From: Desmodus rotundus
Lineage: Eukaryota; Chordata; Mammalia; Chiroptera; Phyllostomidae
Direction of reading: 5' to 3'
Assembly (NCBI RefSeq): GCF_022682495.2
Contig: NC_071399.1
Location: 11,761,342-11,825,341, forward strand
DNA: 64,000 nt
This document shows, piece by piece, positions 50,519 through 62,470 of this stretch. How positions within the stretch are numbered: the first letter of the stretch is position 1; each line of letters begins with the position of its first letter. Made by a program: the position numbers and the translations under genes. Below the pieces are notes generated by a model. It saw only the letters and a program-made list of their open reading frames with translations. It had not been told where the DNA came from and searched no databases.

Positions 50519-52320
50519 TATATTACTTTAATAATTTCTACAGAGTTGAAAAAAGTACATTTTAAACCAATAGCCAACAATTTTTAAATAAGACATGAAG
50601 GCCATTCCTATTAAAATAAGGACCAAAACAAGAATGACACACGGCAGTTATTTAGTGTTGCTTTGGAAGTTCTAAAAAAACAGAAAAATAAGGAATATTA
50701 ATGTTATTAAGAGAGAAGGTATTTTTAAAGAATATGCATTATAAAACCTTCAAAACTTAAAATGATCACCAATAACCTCTCAGAAAATATACTGGGGAAA
50801 AACTGACACTAGTGACAGAAAAAATAAAATATTAGGAATAAAATTTGCCCTATGTGGGGAAGCACCATTCAACTCTAGAAAACAACAGAAGAGAAAATTT
50901 TAGTAAGTAGAAAATCAAACTATCTTCCCTGGTGGGAAGACAAATATTATAAACATGCCATTTTTCCTAAATGTATAGGCTTAATAAAATTGAAAGAAAA
51001 ATCCCACTGTAATTCTTCTTGAAATTTAACAAAACAAGTAACAATAAACAAGCCACAAAAAAAAATTTTACTGTCTAAAAAATAAAAGCGAGAGTATCAA
51101 TAGAGGTAGAAGAGTAAAAAACTAGTCCCAAGATGATTCCACTATGTTGAGTGCCTGTATGGTTACATTAGTACCAGCCCTAAAAAGAAAACCCTAAAAT
51201 ATACAAAATTAGAAAAAAGTAATAAAGAAATTAATTATAGTAAATCTATATGTTGGTATTTACTGTATATAAGCCAAGCACCATGCTGAGTATTTTATGT
51301 GCATTTTATCCTCTCAAGACTTCTATGATGCAGGATTATTCAACTGATGAGACAATTTGCTAATAATTTTGAAAAAGATTTATTTAGAGCTTTTAAGAGC
51401 CTTTCTTTAACTTAGATTCTTCATCTCAAAAAGGAACACAGAAAAATGATTTTAGTGACTATGTTCTCAATTCTTCCAAGGATGTTACATAGCCAGTACC
51501 AGTGCAGACAGAGAGGAATTAATTCACAGTAAACAAAGGGGGGCTCAGAGCATTAGAGTTTAATTCTCTCCAACTGAAAAAGGCTGCCTTATACTACAAC
51601 AGTGAGATAGGAAATAGATTAATAAGATTAAATAAATCCAACAGACAAACCAGAATGAACTTTAAAAGGAGAGATCTTACTTATTTGGGATGTAGAAATA
51701 AAATGAAGAAAGTTCAATGGATTTTATTCACAAAAAAATGAATCCTAAGTAGCTGAAAAGAAATAGTGACAAATTGAGGGAAAAAACATGAAGTAAATAT
51801 GAAGTATACAGTTAAAATCTTTACTATATGAATAAAAAAAAAAAGACTAAAAGAAACTCCCTAAAATTAAGTATGGTCAATTTACAAAAAAAAATCAGTA
51901 AACATAAAATGATAAAAATAATATAGTCCAACTGAAAATTAAAATAAGGGACTATTAAATTTGCTCAATTACATACATTACCAAATCCCCATGAAGGCAA
52001 AGAGAAACCACAACTCTCAGTCACTATGGTGAGAACTTAAGCTAGTACAACCTTTCTGGAAAGCATTTTGGCAATACTGTACCAAGAACTAAAACTATCT
52101 TTTGACTATAATTATGATAAATTAAAAACAAACTAAATATCAAATAATAGGCTCAATACCATTGCCACATTTAAAAGTACTAAAAGCATGAAAAATTATT
52201 AAGGTTATTTAATAAAAACTCTTACTTATCAATTTTTCCCTCAAAATAGAGCATCTAACACTTTCCTATCAGTAAAGTAATAAACTCAGTTTACTTCAAA
52301 CTTTTTAAGGCTGTATTTGG
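50519..52320 (-). other. PCM1 intron 2, middle
   Basis: AT-rich. A MIR-like stretch lies at 51255-51365 (CCAAGCACCATGCTGAGTAT, TTTATCCTCTCAAGACTTC). Nothing else recognised. Confidence 0.45.
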
Positions 52321-52520
52321 AGCCCCAGCCCAGGTGGCTCAGAAGGCTGGGTGTCATCCCACAAAGCTGGTTCTTTCCCAGTCAGGGCGCGAGCCTGCGT
52401 TGCAGGTTCGGCCCCCAGTCAGGGCACATGCAAGGAGGCAGCCCCGTGTTCCTCACATTGATGCTTCGCTCCCTCTTTCTCCCTCCCTTCCCTCTCTCTA
52501 AAAATAAGTAAAACTCTTAA
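52321..52520 (+). mobile_element. Ves-type SINE
   Basis: AGCCCAGGTGGCTCAGAAGG head, GTTGCAGGTTCGGCCCCCAG B-box region, CT-rich tail. A partial internal duplication of the B-box region (CAGTCAGGGC and CAGTCAGGGCAC) is visible. Confidence 0.85.
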
Positions 52521-53063
52521 AAAAATTAAAAAAGACTATATTTGGAAAGATGTTTTGTATACTATGATAAATCTCAAAACTGAAAAGCTTTTTCTAAGGA
52601 TCTATTTTTAGGCTAATGGCTGAAAAATATTAAAATAAGATTCTAAAACAATTTGAATATGCTAGCTTGGAAAAAATGGATCACATATTTTTAAACCATT
52701 TTTTAAAAATACTACTTCCTAAATAAAGTCCATTTAAGATTATTAAATAAACAACTTTGTCTACTGCTACACTGTAATTGACATACAAAGAGGTAGAATA
52801 TTTAACAACATAATACCAAATGCATTTAAAAGGCACATGCCTATAGCAGTGAAATTATTAGTATAAAGCTAAAGAAATAATTGCACGTAGATCAATTCTC
52901 AATGTTAACATTCAGCTCATCTAAGACAGTAAGTATCTCCCCTATAAAAGGCAGAAAATAAAGCCAAGTTTTTCTCTCTTCATGCCAACCTTCCTAACCA
53001 CCTCAAAATCACCATTAAAAATGTAGGACTTGTCTTCTAAATTTTATTCTGTAGACATGCTAA

Positions 53064-53115
53064 TATAAACTATTACTTATATAGTAATTATTATTATAAA
53101 CTATTACTTATATAG
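53064..53115 (+). repeat. 31-bp tandem duplication
   Basis: TATAAACTATTACTTATATA with a following G occurs at 53064-53084 and again at 53095-53115 without change. Confidence 0.9.
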
Positions 53116-53199
53116 AAAGACTTCCAATAACCAAAACACTAGGTATGTAGAAAAGAGGACCAATACAAGCAAGATTTCCATGGCAGGATCAACAGGAAC

Positions 53200-54500
53200 T
53201 GGTGACTAATACTGTCTGGTGAGGGAGACGAGGCAGTGAGGAAAGAACAAAAGGATGACTCCTAGAACAACCTGCAGCTTAAACTGGGCATATGATGATA
53301 CATTCAAAGTAATGTGAAAAGAAACAGGTTTCTGTTGTTGAGAAAAAACAATGAGTTCCATTTTAGAAATGTTGAGTTTGAAATACCTATGGTACACCCA
53401 ATTAAATTTGTGTAGCAGACAAATACTAGCCTCTCAGAAGTGAAATCTAGGCTGGAGAGAGACTGCAAGTCATCCACTCATTAAAGACTTGAAGTACAAA
53501 AGAAGGCTCAGGGAGAGATGAAGAGTAAGTGAAAAAAAGACTGAACCTTGAAGGTCACTGATATTTAAGATACAGACAGAGGGAAAAAAGACTGGGAAGG
53601 TTTAAAAAGACGAGAAGGAAACCAGGAGCATGTACTAGAAATGGAGAAAACTGTACAGAAGCAGAGGATATAATAAGAATGCCAGACACTACTTTGTCAT
53701 GGAAGAAAAGTACTGAGAAGTGTCCACTTGAACTCAGCAACAGGTGACTGACGATGACCTTCTTCAGGAAGAGCAATTTCAGCAGGGTGGTGATGGGAAG
53801 GGGAAAACGTAAAGCAAGTCATCAGGGAATTTTTTCAAGGAATCAGTCTGTGGAGGAAGGCAGGTGGAGGTGGTCATGAAGAAAGTTTTGTTACAGGGGC
53901 ATTATCTTAAGTATGCTTAAAATTTGTTGGGAAAGACTTAGGACAGAGGAGATACTGAAGGTGCAGAAGGAAAAAGTAGTGAGAAAATAGTGTGTGGTCT
54001 CTGAGAAAGTGGAAATGGCTGGAATCCAGGGCACAAGAAAAATGATTAATTTTACACAGGCAGAGAAACACATCTCCTTATCGAAACAAAAGGAAAGAAG
54101 AAAGTGGACCTGAAAGTCTGGTTAGCAGATTTTGTGGTAGAAAGTTGAAAGAGTTCGTAAGGGACAGGAAGGAGAAAGACTGCTCACTAACCGTGAGAGA
54201 GAAAGTGAGATGGTAGTGTCTGAAAGACTGAAGAAGAGTAGGAAACAGAATGGTTGGCAGCAGCAAGGACCCAAGTGAGAGCAGAGCATTTACTGATGTC
54301 ATCTGCAGTGTGGACTCTTCCCAGCAGTGCCCATCAGCCTTGGCGTAAACATTCCACTTACCCAGTCCAAGGCTGAGATTTCGCCAGGCAGGTTTACTAG
54401 AGACGACGAGATGGAAAACTGAAGCCATGGAAAACAACTGGTGACAGTGGTAAGTGATGGTATGGGGAGCTTAGTGGGGAAAAGTAAAGATTGTTCTATT
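53200..54500 (-). repeat. Ancient interspersed repeat, family not assigned
   Basis: Purine-rich plus strand with AGGAAACCAGGAGCATGTAC, CAGCAGGGTGGTGATGGGAA and similar wording known from a widespread old mammalian repeat I cannot name. The 119-codon minus-strand ORF at 54078-54437 is a by-product of pyrimidine-rich text. Confidence 0.4.
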
Positions 54501-54707
54501 TTAAACAAGCGCTTCTAGGCATCCTATGACCTACTAAACAATGTTGAAAAAATTACTTAAAATTTTCATTTAGCCATTTTGACAGCCTTATTTTGCTCCC
54601 TTATCTTGCAAGGATATGAAATGCAAAAATACTATGACAATTTATGAGCTACTCTCAGTGACTGATCTTTCCGAAGAAAATCCTTGCAGAATTCTCACTA
54701 CAGAGAA

Positions 54708-54897
54708 GGTATGCCCAACCTGCGTCCCGTGGCCACACGCACCCCGGGTGGCTGTAAAGCAGCCCAACACAAAATCATAAATTTATTTAAAACGTGACAT
54801 TTTTTGTGATTACATGTCATAACATATTTAATGTGTGGCCCAAACAACTCCTCTTTTTCCAGTGTGGCCCAGAGATACCCCAAGGTTGGCCACCTGT
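54708..54897. mobile_element. Short nonautonomous DNA transposon, hAT-like
   Basis: The ends read GTATGCCCAACCTGCGTCCC and GGTTGGCCACCTGTG, roughly inverted. The body has ATTACATGTCATAACATATT and two TGTGGCCCA blocks. No coding capacity. Confidence 0.6.
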
Positions 54898-55545
54898 GAC
54901 AGCATTAATTACCACAAAAATACCTATGACTAAGATTTACGTTTGAAATAAGACAAAGAAGAAACTCAAAGAAATCTAGTAATCAGGTAAAGAAAAAAGA
55001 TTATTTTCCTAAAATCTTTAAAATTCAGGTATTTTTCAAATGGCACTAAATTACTCATAATCATCTCTGGAAATACCTTACTTCTCAACTGATTGCTTTA
55101 AATCAAGGTTTTAGAAATACCCCCCAAAAATAACATGTGAAAGACAGTTTTTTTTAAAAAAATATCTACTTAGGGTCACAAATAATCAACAATGGCATTT
55201 TATATACCAGTACAAGTTTTCTAAAGGTTGCATTATTTGGGGTTCTTCTCCTGATGGTAAAAAGGAAATATGCCATACACTATTTTAAATCTTAATAGTG
55301 TACAACTAAGCCCTTTTAATGGAAACTGAGAAGAAAATGTTTAAGTATTTGATACTATATACTGTTTATTTCAAGTTTCATTTGAGGAACTTCTCAATTT
55401 CTTCTCTCTGTACTTAAGATGATCAAGTACCAGAAAATTATACAGAATATTTTCCAGTTTACTGAGTCATTCTGAAAATTTCAATAATTTCCTAGAACTT
55501 AAAATATCTCTATAATTACCCCCTTCAAATTAAAAAAAATTCAAA

Positions 55546-55720
55546 CCCTGGCTGGGTAGCTCAGTTGGTTAGAGCATCATCCTGATACACCAAGGTTGCA
55601 GGTTCAATCCCAGGTCAGAGCACCTACAAAAAGCAACCAATGAGTGAATAAGTGGAACAACAAATTAATGTCTCTTTCTTTCTCTCCCTGCCCCTCCTTC
55701 AAATCAATAAATTTTTTTTA
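55546..55720 (+). mobile_element. Ves-type SINE, well preserved
   Basis: CCCTGGCTGGGTAGCTCAGT head, TTGCAGGTTCAATCCCAGG B box, CAACCAATGAGTGAATAAGT body and T/C-rich tail. The best-preserved copy in the window. Confidence 0.92.
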
Positions 55721-58200
55721 AACTGACAATATTGGGGGAGGGGGCTTATAGATTGCCATACCTATTTGAATCAACAGATATTTCATTAGAACTCACTAGG
55801 TGGCGAGTATGCATTAGGTCTATCTTTACAGTTACTCTACGATGAACATTTTCCCACCAATAAAATCTAACATATCCCTGCTTTCTACAAAAACTGAGAA
55901 TCCTGAAGTCAATTAATTTTCTAATACACAAAGTTCTGCTTGCTAAGACCTTTCCCTCTCTATAATTTATATCCAAAATCTATGGCACTTTTTTGTCATC
56001 AATTATATACACCTCTCTAGGCAAATCAGCCCATGCCACTGCCCTCATTCTTGAATCCCTATTATCAAGGCCAATTCATTCCATTCTCACTTGTAACAGC
56101 TCTACCTATCATCACTTCTACTGGACCACTACAAACATAATTCCCCAAACATTCCTCCTACTTCTTTGGCTTCAGTAAATTCCAAATCCCTGAAAGCACT
56201 ATCTCCTTGAAAATTCTTTCTAAAAAAATGCTACTCTTCTAGGGTCCGAGATTTATGGGGAAAGGATACCATTTACAGATCCTTATTATTTAGTTAATGT
56301 TTAATTTTGAACATTTTGAACTCTTCTGAACACATTAGCCAGCAAAACCATCACTCTCCCTACTTTAGGCACTTTCCCACTGCATCCCCCCAAGAGAATC
56401 TTGCGCTTACAAGGAGCTCATGGTTTCACTCTGCACTGCATTCCCTGTTCTCATGACCTGAACACGAGCAATGATTTTCATAGGACTGGCCTCAGTTCCA
56501 ACATCCATCTCATCTTCTCTATGCCAATGCTGTTTCCACTTTGAAGTAGTAATTTGTTCAAGGTCCTGAGCTTCCGAAATCCCTCTTTCTTACCCTAAGT
56601 TTTTATATTTTACTTCTTTCTCATTCCAGCTGAACTTGCTCTTGACCCTGTCATTTCTCTCTCCAGGAATCCATTCATCCTTGCTTCCTAAACACAACCC
56701 AAGTAGGCCATTCCAAAAATGCCTTGTGTTCGCATCCTTAACTTCCTCACCTATTGGCCTATTCTGTCAACTCAACTAATGGTTGCTTCTGCTTCTAGTC
56801 TCAATCTGTGAAAGTGGGCAAACAGTTACAAAACGTCGCTGCCTGTGCCCATTATCACAGTGTACTATACTGTATACAGACACACACACATACACACCCT
56901 CACATTTTCAAAATGTGAATTACTCCATGAGGTAAGGAAGCAAGTCTGTTTTGCTCACTACCAAACCTCCAGTACTTTATAATCATTAAGTAGCACATGA
57001 AGGCACTCAATTAAATTTGTAAGATGAATGCACTGCTATGTACCCCTTATTTGCTTCTCACTTAATTTCCTACTGTGATAATTCCAAAAACTTTGTATGT
57101 TTTCCCGTATCTCAAATAAACTTGCCCTTTCATAAACAAATAGCCAAATCCCCTATCGAGAAAACCAAGTTCTTCTCATGTGAATGAGCCCAACAGCCAT
57201 ATGTTTTTGTTTCATCTTATCCATCTTTCCTGTGTTAAAAGGGAAATTATTTTACTTTATACCTGATTTTACAATTCTTTTTATACTGCCAAACTCCTAC
57301 TATCTACATACCTCAGTGGTAAGAACTCTAATGCAAACACTCACATTTGACCTTTCCCAAGTTCCATTTTTCCTATCCTATTCTGTTACAGTCTTCTAAT
57401 TAAAAAAGAAACTACTACTGAAAAGTATAATTAAGATATAAATCCACTGTCAATCTGTACTTTCCCACAAGGATCATCTTGTTTCATAAAGAAACTGAAG
57501 ATCTGGCTGCTTTCCTAGAAAGCAAGAACATATTCAACAAATTTAGAAAACGAGCTGCCTTAAAATTTTAACTGAATTAAACACGGACTGAGATTTTCCT
57601 AAAAGAGCAATTATTTCTAAAACATTCTTAACAAAATTTCTTCTCATCCTCATCTGTTAGTCATTTAATTTCTAAATTGACCCGAGCAAACTTAACTTTC
57701 CCTCAATGAAGTTAAACTGACTTTATTCTGCTGCTCAGACAGTATCTCTACATAACCAGTACTGGATGATGCACAGTAACTAACGTTTAAGGTAATTTTA
57801 GACAGCTAAAAGAAAAAAATTAAACTTCAGTGTGTATAACAAGCTCAAAAAATAGTTTGTGTATAAAAATTAAGAGCAGGTAATTAATAGCAAATTTGAA
57901 AAAGATTACTTAAGAATAAATGGATTTGGCTATCCCTATATCTATTCTAGGACAAATTCAAACTCAAACAGTCTGAAGAAATTCTATGAAAAGACAGATA
58001 TTTCAAAGGTGTTACATAAACTATTCCCCATTTTAACAATTACAAGTGACATGGTTCCCTTATAACAAAAGTATGAACGCAAACTGAAGTGGCATGCCAA
58101 AAAGTAAGCAAACAGGCCAGCAAACCCAGACTGTTTGTTTATTAGGCAGAGAGGGCCCTCAACGATGCACTGGTATTTTAATTTATTTATTTGTTTAGTC
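55721..58200 (-). other. PCM1 intron 2, proximal part
   Basis: Pyrimidine-rich plus-strand text at 56300-56900 looks like an old LINE-type repeat but I cannot assign it. No exon seen before 58518. Confidence 0.4.
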
Positions 58201-58429
58201 CTCACCCAAGATATGTTTATTGATTCCAGAGAGAGGATGAGAGGTGGGGGACAGAGAAAGGGAGAGAAACAGACAGCAATTTGAGAGAACATGGGTCCAC
58301 TGCCTCCAGCACACACCCAACCAGGGACACGGCCCACAATGTAGGTGTGTGCCCTGACCAGGAATCAAACTCCGGACTCCTCCAAGTATGGGACGGTGCT
58401 CCAGCCAACTGAGCCACACCATCCAGGGC
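58201..58429 (-). mobile_element. Ves-type SINE, 90 bases from the probable exon 2
   Basis: The reverse complement begins GCCCTGGATGGTGTGGCTCA and carries an internal tRNA-like promoter. The element lies just 3' of the exon 2 donor in transcript terms. Confidence 0.86.
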
Positions 58430-58517
58430 ATGCACTGGTATTTTGTTAGCAGTTTCCATCATCGAGTCTTCTTCCACTACAACACGAAGGATAATCACAT
58501 ATATGATGTCAAATTAC

Positions 58518-58583
58518 CTGTTTGGAAACTAGTTTTTGCAGCTCAGAAACAGCTTTTTCTACTTCACACTTCAAAGTTGTTGT
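58518..58583 (-). other. PCM1: Probable PCM1 exon 2, non-coding 5'UTR, 66 nt
   Basis: On the minus strand a long T-rich tract leads to an AAAAGCAG acceptor, and the segment ends in AAACAG/GTAATT, a good donor. It contains no ATG. In the frame that would join the start-codon exon it has TGA and TAG stops, as expected for 5'UTR. Another frame is open through all 22 codons, which is probably chance. It lies between exon 1 and the ATG exon. Confidence 0.6.
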
Positions 58584-60312
58584 CTGCTTTTGAGGAAAAA
58601 AAAAAGACTTTATTAAATTCTTTACAATATGAAGCAGAGGATAACAAATATATTTATACCTAAAATATACTTGTAAATCAACAGAAAAGAAAAACTCAAT
58701 TATTCAGGATCTTAAATTCAAGTCACTTTAATCCTTTCAGAAGACAATGTGGTATATATATATACGTTGAAATCCTCCAAATGGGTACGATTCTATCAAA
58801 CACCAATGTGCTACCTTAATATCACCTTTGAAATATAATGAAAAGAGGTTAACCCCAATAATCACGTAAAGACCTATGCCAAGTTTACTCTTCGGACTGA
58901 TCAAGTCATTCACTTCCAATAACTCAAACTACTCCAGAACTTTTCTAGCCAATGAGGGGTAAAAAGGTTTCTTTATTAAGAGCTATTTGATTTTTATTAA
59001 AAATACCCTTGTCGTCGTAAAAACACAACGCCTTCAGTTCAGAAACTCAGTATTTTCATGGCTTCCAGTGGCTCTCACCACGAAGGTGCTAGGGAAAGAA
59101 AGAAGCAGGTGCACCCCGAGCTCCACAACACCCACTCCAGTAACCTGAGAATACCAGAAGGCGGAGTCTGGAAAGCAGTTTATGGGGCAGGGGTGGTGGG
59201 GGCGCCCTAAAAGCCCGGCTCCTTCCAGCGCCAAAACACGATCCGTCACCCGTAGGGCAGACGACACAGACCTCAAACCCGTTAAAAAATAAAATAAAAT
59301 AAAATTGTGTATTTCAGACAAGGCGCGCTCCAGAGCAGTGGGCCGCGGGAGGAAAAGTTTGGAGGACCCGCCTCCCTACCCGGGCCTAGCTACCACCTAA
59401 TCCCCAAACACCAGTTTTTGCAAAGCAAGCAACGTTTCCCGAACCGCACTTGGCGTTTAGTTTTCCCCATCCTAGGCCCATCCTAACTGGACCTGCAGAA
59501 AAGGATGGAGATGCGGAGCAATGGGAGGGGGGAGGTAGTAAGTTAACATCCCCGTCGCAAGAATAAAGCACCTCTTAGCGAAAGTCAGGAACGCCCCCCG
59601 CGACCCTTCTGCTCCACAAACACCCGAGACAGCAGAAATCGCGCTGCTCACAACCCACCCCGAAAGCAGCGTCGTTGCTCCCCTGCCCTTTTCCACCTCG
59701 AATTCTGGGCATTGAGACCCCAAAGAATAGAATTGGAGGATAGGGTGGGAGGGGACGCAATGATGGAAACTAGAGCCACTGAGGCCCCCTGCTTTGGAGA
59801 ACTAGACCCCCTGACTCTGCGAACCAAACCACAGCCCGGCTCCTCTTCCTCCACTAGAGGGACATTCCTAGGCACCCGGGACGCGGGGCGGCCTCCAGCC
59901 CCAGGCCGGAAAAAGAAAGGGGCGGGGAGGCAAGAAGGGGGCTCCACCGCCGCTAACTGGTCCCTGGATGCTCACCCCGAGATGGCGTCGCTCGGTACGG
60001 ACGAGGGCGGACCGCCTGAAGTAGGCAAGGAGAAGCCCCAGGAACCCACAGGGAGGCGTGGGCCCGAAGCCAGGCCCCACGGGGTCAAGAGTCCCACAGC
60101 GGTTGATCTCCCGCCCCTGGCGCCGCGCAGCCCTCGGTTGCCAAGGGCTGGGGACGCGCACGCATTACCTGTAAACGAAGCAGCCGCTCCGGCCGAGAGC
60201 GGAGTAACGGTCAGACCCCGCACCCCGCCACCGACCGCGTTCCTCCCCTGGAGACCGCAGCAGGGAAAGTCCACACGTTCCCTGGCCGCCGCGGGCCCAA
60301 TGGCCGCCTTTC

Positions 60313-60354
60313 CTAACTCAGCCAGTCGGCGCCAACCGCCACAGCCACCGCCAT
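60313..60354 (-). promoter_or_regulatory. Upstream ORF of 13 codons in PCM1 exon 1
   Basis: The ATG embedded in AAGATGGCGGTGG opens a frame MAVAVAVGADWLS that closes at TAG at 60313-60315. The context resembles the TISU/YY1 element (SAASATGGCGGC), with purine at -3 and G at +4. If transcription begins upstream of 60354, this frame would precede the main PCM1 start and could lower its translation. If it begins inside the motif, the uORF is absent. Confidence 0.5.
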
Positions 60355-60357
60355 CTT
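60348..60357 (-). promoter_or_regulatory. YY1/TISU-like element at the PCM1 start site
   Basis: The minus strand reads AAGATGGCGG. YY1 sites of this form mark start sites of many housekeeping genes. Confidence 0.65.
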
Positions 60358-60509
60358 AGGATCTCATTGTGGTGGGAGAAGAGGGGAGGGGGGAGTGCAG
60401 AAGGGGCTACGCGCCCCGGGAGACTTGCGTCGTCTCCGCGGCAACGGCCGCGCGCAGACGAGAACTCGCCGGGGCGCGAGGCGCAGGGCGAGCCGCGCGC
60501 TAGACTGCA

Positions 60510-60519
60510 GTCACGTGAC
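60510..60519. promoter_or_regulatory. GTCACGTGAC palindromic E-box (CLEAR-type)
   Basis: The ten bases are exactly the CLEAR consensus recognised by TFEB/TFE3 and also fit USF1/2. The site lies about 155 bases upstream of the presumed start site. Confidence 0.7.
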
Positions 60520-60570
60520 CTGCCGCAGTCTGCGGTATCGCCTCAGGCTCCTCCGCGGGTGCTGATCACG

Positions 60571-60575
60571 CCAAT
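60571..60575 (+). promoter_or_regulatory. CCAAT box
   Basis: CCAAT in CACGCCAATGAATAA, a likely NF-Y site. Confidence 0.45.
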
Positions 60576-60587
60576 GAATAACCCGAG

Positions 60588-60607
60588 ACTACACGCCCCA
60601 GAATGCC
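60588..60607 (+). promoter_or_regulatory. ZNF143/SBS-like motif
   Basis: ACTACACGCCCCAGAATGCC matches the ZNF143 consensus ACTACAATTCCCAGAATGC at all but about three bases, including both conserved halves. Confidence 0.65.
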
Positions 60608-60713
60608 AGCGGACCGGCTTCCGACCGTCCGCCGGTCCGCCGACGCGGAGAAGAAACACATCCCAGCAGGCTGTGCGCCTGCCGGCTGGCGGAACGTAGG
60701 GCTCGGGGCCTGC

Positions 60714-60722
60714 GCGGAAGTG
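60714..60722 (+). promoter_or_regulatory. ETS-family site
   Basis: GCGGAAGTG fits the ELK/GABPA core CCGGAAGTG with one change. Confidence 0.45.
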
Positions 60723-60890
60723 GACGGGCCATCCTGGGCAGCTGGGGAATGAGCGGAGGCGCATTCCTGTTTTCCGTGGGGGTGTCAGCTCCGGCTGGTG
60801 CCGGATGGAGGAGAAAAGACCGGAGTCCGCTACAAGATCGCTGTTGTAGTCCCTGTCCACCCACATCCCGGTCACGAACAGATGGAAGCA

Positions 60891-61650
60891 AAAGGGTCCT
60901 TACAATCTAGTGTTACATCCACGGGAGTTCCTTGGCCGAGAGCCGTACAATTAGTGGGAGAATTATACATGTAAATAATTAATGCCACCTTCGATTAGCG
61001 TCCTACTTTTATTTTATAAGAACCAGATGATTTACATTAGAATTCAACATTGAGACATTTTCTCTACCATTACACTGAATTCTTTTAATTTACACTTTTC
61101 TTTCAGCAGCAGCTTTTTTTAAGGTTAGTAAGTTGACAGATTCATAAAACAAACAAAAAAATGCGACAGAGGGACAATTAAGGCTTTCAGTGTGCCTACC
61201 TGAAATTTTACTTGAGTGCAAGGGCATTCTATTTAGGCAGTTTGTAGTCGTGGATTTTTTTTGTTTTAAGCAAAAAAGGAGGAATGAAAAATGGGCGTGA
61301 GGGTTCCAACAAGTTCACAAAACCAATTAATAGAACTCATCTCAATGCATAATTCAGGTGAACGAAGCTCTTCCAGCCTGCGGTAATTTGCAACAGTATC
61401 CAGGTTCAGTCTCGGTGTAATGGTTTTTGACACTTTTTTTTGTCATACATTTTTTAGTACTTTCCGTGTGTCTCACATTGCTGATTACTTAGGTTACAAA
61501 AACATTGCCCTTGAAGAGCTTATAGTTTAGTGAATGATGAAGACAACAGGCTGTGATGTAAATAAATTCTGTTTCGTAAGAAAACAAAGTGCTGTGGGAA
61601 CTCAGAGCGACTAACCAGTGTGTGTGTGCTGTTAGTTCAGCGTGGCTTGA
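60891..61650. other. Intergenic sequence upstream of PCM1
   Basis: Returns to AT-rich composition. No exon or named repeat seen. Confidence 0.45.
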
Positions 61651-61654
61651 GCCC

Positions 61655-61975
61655 TTCTAATTCCACCGCTCAGTGGCTCTAAAATCTTGGGCAAGTTACT
61701 TATCCTTTTAGAGCCTCTATTGCCCCGCCTGTAAAATGAGGGGGGGAGGGAATAATAATAATACCTAGCTTGGAGGGATTTTTTAAAAGTGGTATTTATT
61801 TTGTATAAGGCAGGATTAAGCATTTCACCTGTGGTGATTTTCTTAATCTCACAACTATCCTGAAGGGACTGAGTGTGCCTTCGTTTCATTTTACAAATGA
61901 GGAGTTAAATAAATCACCGAGGCTCTTTACTCCAAGTGGTAGTGCAGGTTTAGCCTGAGTTGCACGGACTCCTTG
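61655..61975. repeat. Two MIR SINEs facing each other
   Basis: 61655-61795 is a MIR in reverse order (GGGCAAGTTACTTATCCTTT, CCTGTAAAATGAG). 61800-61975 is in forward order (CACAACTATCCTGAAGGGAC, TTTTACAAATGAGGAG). Confidence 0.68.
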
Positions 61976-62149
61976 GAGAGATTTTTGGATTAAGAAAATG
62001 CATGGGAAAAAGTACTAGCATATGATAAGATTTCAAAATATTAGCTGTCGTTATCAAGATCATTACCATTTGTTTTATGGGGGGGTGCAAAACATAATTT
62101 TTCCTCCTACCTTTTAAATTCTTCACTGGGCTAATAATCAAATTAACAG

Positions 62150-62460
62150 ATTAACGAAAGAGCATGTCCAAAATTTATTTGGATATACATGTAGAGGGGT
62201 GCCACAAGAATATGAGACCCAAGGAAGCATTGGGCAGTTGAGACTTATATGCCATTGTGGACAAAGGAGAGGGAGGCAGTGGTCTGGAATTTCGAAGGGA
62301 AAGCAGGCAATTTAGAGGTAGATAGAAAGAAGAAACATGTAATAAACGCTTGCTGGGCTACCCAGAAACAAGGGTACACAGGAGGAAGTTCAACCACCAG
62401 GTTTGCTAGATTTGGAGGGGGGGGTCTACCATTTTTAGTTTATATTATACTTTAACCAGG
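62150..62460. repeat. Old interspersed repeat, family not assigned
   Basis: CATGTCCAAAATTTATTTGG, GAGACCCAAGGAAGCATTGG and AACATGTAATAAACGCTTGC look like wording of a mammal-wide repeat. No coding content. Confidence 0.35.
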
Positions 62461-62470
62461 CTTTTCCTTT

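Larger units (their letters stand above)
60169..60358 (-). other. PCM1: PCM1 exon 1, non-coding 5'UTR
   Basis: The splice donor reads CAG/GTAATG on the minus strand and lies inside the CpG island. The 5' end is not fixed by the sequence. I place it near the AAGATGGCGG motif at 60348-60357 because this YY1-type element commonly sits just downstream of TATA-less start sites. The exon holds a short upstream ORF and no long frame. Confidence 0.75.
59190..60890. promoter_or_regulatory. PCM1: CpG island and TATA-less promoter of PCM1
   Basis: Base composition changes from AT-rich intron to GC-rich with many CpGs, from intron 1 through exon 1 and about 0.5 kb upstream. There is no TATA box. Several promoter motifs occur upstream of exon 1 (listed separately). 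CpG islands of this type often fire in both directions, and plus-strand ORFs of 215 and 110 codons here reflect GC content, not known genes. Confidence 0.88.

Noticed and set aside
54078..54437. 119-codon minus-strand ORF with many Leu/Ser/Phe residues
   Set aside because: Pyrimidine-rich repeat sequence with no splice context, domain or conserved motif. Not a membrane protein gene.
59712..60699. Plus-strand ORFs of 215 and 110 codons in the CpG island
   Set aside because: Their length follows from high GC content. They have no recognisable domain, overlap the PCM1 promoter and exon 1, and overlap other long ORFs on both strands.
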